This document shows positions 59,939 to 64,000 of a stretch of 64,000 nt of DNA, one piece after another; the stretch's first letter is position 1, and every line of letters begins with the position of its first letter. Source of the stretch: Hippophae tibetana (Eukaryota; Streptophyta; Magnoliopsida; Rosales; Elaeagnaceae). Where the stretch lies: positions 9,923,001 through 9,987,000 of the forward strand of contig CM072807.1 in the NCBI GenBank assembly GCA_037013495.1, written 5' to 3'. Under the pieces are notes generated by a model. That model saw only the letters and a list, made by a program, of their open reading frames with translations. It was not told the DNA's origin and ran no database searches. The position numbers and the translations under genes were made by a program.

Positions 59939-62900
59939 ATATCTCTTTACATTATCATATAAATAATAATAATAAACATATTTTGATAATAAAATTTTAT
60001 TATTAGACAAAATATTTTTCATTTATTATTACATAAAACATATTATTAATATACAATACATTTTAACTTAAAAGTATCGGTATTTTTTATTGGTTGAAAA
60101 TCATTCAAGAAATGAAAATATTTTCATTAATTCATATATACATGTATACAAATTAATGAAAATAATATAAACATAATGCTAATTAGGATAAAAATAATAC
60201 ACAATTAATTTTATATTTAGTAAATTATATACTTAATTGTATAGAAGAAAATAAAATAATGAAATATTGAATGAGATGAACTCCAGGACTTCGTTACTTT
60301 AAATATATATTTAGAAATTAATTTTTTATACATGTATTTAAAATTATAAAGATTGTTGGAGCTCTAGTAATTTTAACAATGGTGATCAAATTTATGTTTT
60401 TAAGAAAAGTTTTTGAACATGGATAATATTCTTAAATATATGTTTAAATAAAATTTATTTTTTAATATATGTTTAATTTTGTGTATAAATTAACTTGGAG
60501 TTGAAAGGGGAAAAAATAGTGTACAAAGGTTGATAAAAGAAAACTGACTTTTAAAATAAACATTTTAATAAAAAAGAATGTTAAATACATCAAGTAATTA
60601 TATGCATTATGTTTTAGTGTTGTTTAGTGTTGAGTTACATATTAAATTATGAACATAAGATATTAAAATAATTGTAAAATCATACTTACAAGTAATAGTG
60701 AGCAATATTTTTATTTTTATTTTTAAAATTACCTGACCAAATCTAAGAGCAAACGAAACATACACTTTACTTTTAGTGATCTAATATAAGTTATAAAATT
60801 TTATAAAACAGAACTAATCATATATTTTGGGTTTCTATTTTATAAAACTAACAAAAATATCAAATGGACTTATTTTTATTATAAATAATTTATTTTTATT
60901 TTTTTTATACATATTAATTAATATATTTTATATTTTTACTATTTCACTTTTTTATAAACTTTAATTTATTATCTATGGAAGTAAATTTCAATGAATGTTT
61001 TTTTTTCAAAAACATGTCGAGGTAAAGTAAATATTTTTCTTTTTTTTTCATTCTGAGAGAAGAAGATGAACATGTTTTTAAATTTTTTCTCAATTTACGT
61101 GAAGTTTGCTTCCAAATTTCAATAACTCTAACAATTTAAATTATCTTACTCACTCCATTAATTTAAAATATAGTGTACATTTTGAAGAAATATTTAATAA
61201 ATTTAAAATTTTAACAAAATAAAACACTTTTAAATAGTAACATATGGATAATACATAAATTTCTTTTAAGTTTAGGTTATATTATGTGATTAAAATTTTG
61301 ATTAAAATTTATAGATTTAAAAATGTTAAGTCGAATTCCTACTTACAACCTGAATTTTTTGGTCAGATCTAAAGGATGAATACAAAGTCTCTTCCTACTC
61401 TTCCTATCTTAAAGATAATACTTATATCTTATACATATTTTTTATGATAATTTAATCTTATTATTATGAAAAAATAAATGCATAAGAATAAATAATTTTT
61501 TTACGTTATTTATTTAATTAATTAATTTAATTTAATTTTTTTACTTATAATTTATTTAAGTTAAAATAATCTCTATTTAATACAATTAAAAAAATAATAA
61601 AAATAATTGTAATAACTAAGTATCAATTTTATAATAAATATAAAATATTGATAATATTTATATATAGATGAAGTTTCTTACCATTAAAAAAAATCACCAA
61701 AGTAAATTACGATTGTAAAATAGATTAATAATTGAAAAAATCAACCGTAACTATTCCTAATACCAATAACCATTTATATTGTTTCACACAAGTATCAAGT
61801 CAAAATCATTTTACTAAAAAGTGATATACATTTAATTATTTTAAAATAATACTTATGTTACACATGTTACTGCACAGTCGGACAAATTAAATTTTTGAAA
61901 GAAAATAAGATTTGAGTGTTTTTTCCTATTTTTTCCTTGAATTTTTTTGTTGCTAATTTTGTGAATCCTTTTTTCATATTATTTTATGAAATTATAATTA
62001 CTTGATTTGCCACCAAGGATAAAACATAAAGAATATTGTTGATATTGTCGCAATAATATTTGTTTTTACACATCTTGATATTGAAATAAGATATTCATAA
62101 TTTTTAATAAAATTATTTAAAATATCATTAAAATATTACTTAAATATCATATAAATATATATTTTAACTAAAATGCTTATATATTATAATATTATCGCTA
62201 ACATGTCGAACAAAATATCAAAAATATCAATTCTTGATTTATTTTTTATTTTTTTATTCTTCATTCTAAGTAATCATTTCAATTCAAATTTTTTTTCACT
62301 TTTACATAAGAGAATATATATATATATTTCTTATTTGTATCATGTTTGTTATATATATGAAACAGATTAGTAAAAATATTAGTTATTGTGATCGTTTGTA
62401 ACTTAGATTTAAGATTCATACGAACTATTTGATATAAAGAAAATCATGTCACCGATCATGAATAGTACAAAATGGTTTAGAGCATCAACATGATTATTGT
62501 ATCTTTGTAGATTACAATGCTTCATATCCAATCATTGAATCTCAACATAGGGTTTTTTATGGTAATGAGTTTGATATTTAGTTATTATTTTTGGTTTTAA
62601 TAGGTTTTATGTTTAGTAATTATTGTATTCGTTACATGCATATTTTTTCCTACTATTTTATGTTAAAGTTATAACATTTAGATTGCATTATAGGGTAAAA
62701 TTCATTATAATACTTTTAAAAATAAATAATAAATCAAATTTATTTTCATACTATTGATTTATCTAGTTATAATAGTTAATACAATTACATATTCTACTTA
62801 ATTATTTCAAATATTTCAACTAATTATTCTACAATATTTAACAAAAAATAATATACATTTTATTATACAATATTTTAATTAATTCATCAATTTATTAATG

Positions 62901-64000
62901 AATATAAATATTTTAATTGTTTAACAATACACGTATTAGATAAAAAAATTAGTTTAAAATATAAATAATTGATCGATATGATGTTTTATATAAAATTATT
63001 ATATTTTTGATAAAGTTTTCATAATTTTAGTTATTTTTTTCAAAGTTTTTTGTCCACAATAACAATATCTTCGATATTTTTTTAAATAAATTATATCTTG
63101 ATGTTTTCACCTTCATCAAAATTTCAAACCTTGACGGCCACTTGATTTTTTTAATTCTAATTTTATCAGTCTTCTTGGTGTTGGTGTTCTATTTTTGTTT
63201 ATCTAAAAATATTTTTTTATTGTGATATGTTTATTTTAAAAAAATTACACAAAATAAATTTTTTAACAATAAATAATATTAAACGAGGTTAAATTAGATA
63301 ATATAATATATTAAACGTGTAAAAATAATCATATTTTAACTCAAATAACATTAAGTTTAACAACTTTTAATGTCAAATGATAAATTAAACATATTATAAT
63401 AGTAAAAATATTTAATTTGGATAAGATGTGATATTTTATGGTTATAAATTTTAAATGTACTATTTGTGTTTCTAAATATTAATTTTGAAGAGTTAATGAT
63501 TTTATAATTCATTAAAATGTATATTTTAGTTCTCTATTTATTATCTTCAAAGTTTCAGTTAACTTCAAATAATATTTTTTAAAGAATAAATTTAAAATAT
63601 TGAAAAATAAAAATTACAAAAGTAATAATTTACTAAAAAATAAATATTAGAAATTCAATTTATAAAATACATAAAAAAAATTGAAATAAAAAAAATTGAT
63701 AATTTTTTAAGGAAATGCATGAGATTAAAAAATTAAATTTGAACAAAAAAAATATTAAAAAAATACAAAGAAGGTTAGATATATTTTTCCCCAATTTTTT
63801 CATTCAAAATATATATTTATTATGTTTTTATTTTGTAATTTAATTTTTAGTATTTTTTTTCAAAAATTAATTCTTTAATAATTTTAATTTTTTTCTCTCT
63901 TGTTTTATTTTTTAAAATTTTAAATTTATCCTTAAAAAATACTATTTAAACTTGATTGAAACTTTTAAAGAATTTCAAAACTATAGATGTATATTGTAAA
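59939..64000. other. AT-rich spacer
   Basis: No gene, RNA or element end recognised over about 4 kb. Short frames here are low-complexity Ile/Phe/Lys/Asn-rich strings. Confidence 0.6.

Noticed and set aside
1..64000. CRISPR arrays, operons, phage or bacterial systems
   Set aside because: The window is plant nuclear DNA; no regularly spaced repeats with unique spacers or prokaryotic gene clusters were found.

Overview
The window is nuclear DNA of a flowering plant, most likely a eudicot. It is very AT-rich. Its two host genes are split by U2-type introns and its protein families are plant ones: a class III secretory peroxidase and a plant CNOT11. Most of the recognisable rest is transposable-element debris of plant type: Ty1/copia elements primed by initiator tRNA-Met, TRIMs, hAT, MULE, CACTA and a non-LTR ORF1 remnant. 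A block that looks like plastid DNA is also present. The species cannot be told from the sequence.

Layout. 1-526 is featureless. 527-5610 is a minus-strand copia element (Tork/TNT1-like) with both LTRs, primer-binding site (PBS) and polypurine tract (PPT), but with stops and frameshifts. 5765-13020 is a plus-strand copia element with very short LTRs. It carries two insertions: a 5'-truncated ubiquitin-L40 pseudogene lying between the PBS and gag, and a 1.9-kb hAT element that split gag and left an 8-bp target duplication. 14303-16340 is a decayed Mutator-like transposase. 16.6-22.6 kb holds a solo TRIM-like LTR, two complete TRIM elements of different families and a hAT-type MITE. 22.6-26.6 kb is low-complexity AT-rich spacer.

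26796-31505 (+) is an apparently intact four-exon class III peroxidase of the peroxidase-47 type (324 aa). Intron 1 was enlarged by a deleted copia element and intron 3 by a small inverted-repeat element. 31972-33159 is a decayed DUF4283/zinc-knuckle ORF1 of a non-LTR retrotransposon. 33378-38151 is a third copia element (minus strand), deleted for gag and protease and split by a CACTA transposon (34624-36539) with a 3-bp target duplication. 38.59-39.27 kb looks like plastid DNA. 42817-44975 is the left half of a fourth copia element.

47470-53128 (-) is an apparently intact 12-exon gene for CNOT11, a CCR4-NOT deadenylase subunit, with a GC-AG first intron. 54659-59933 (-) is a structurally complete but coding-defective copia element flanked by a perfect 5-bp target duplication. 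The remainder to 64000 is AT-rich spacer.

The two host genes are functionally unrelated (extracellular peroxidase; cytoplasmic mRNA deadenylation). I found no new defence, biosynthetic or regulatory system. The interest lies in the nested insertions, which give a relative order of events, and in a few unusual structures listed under findings.
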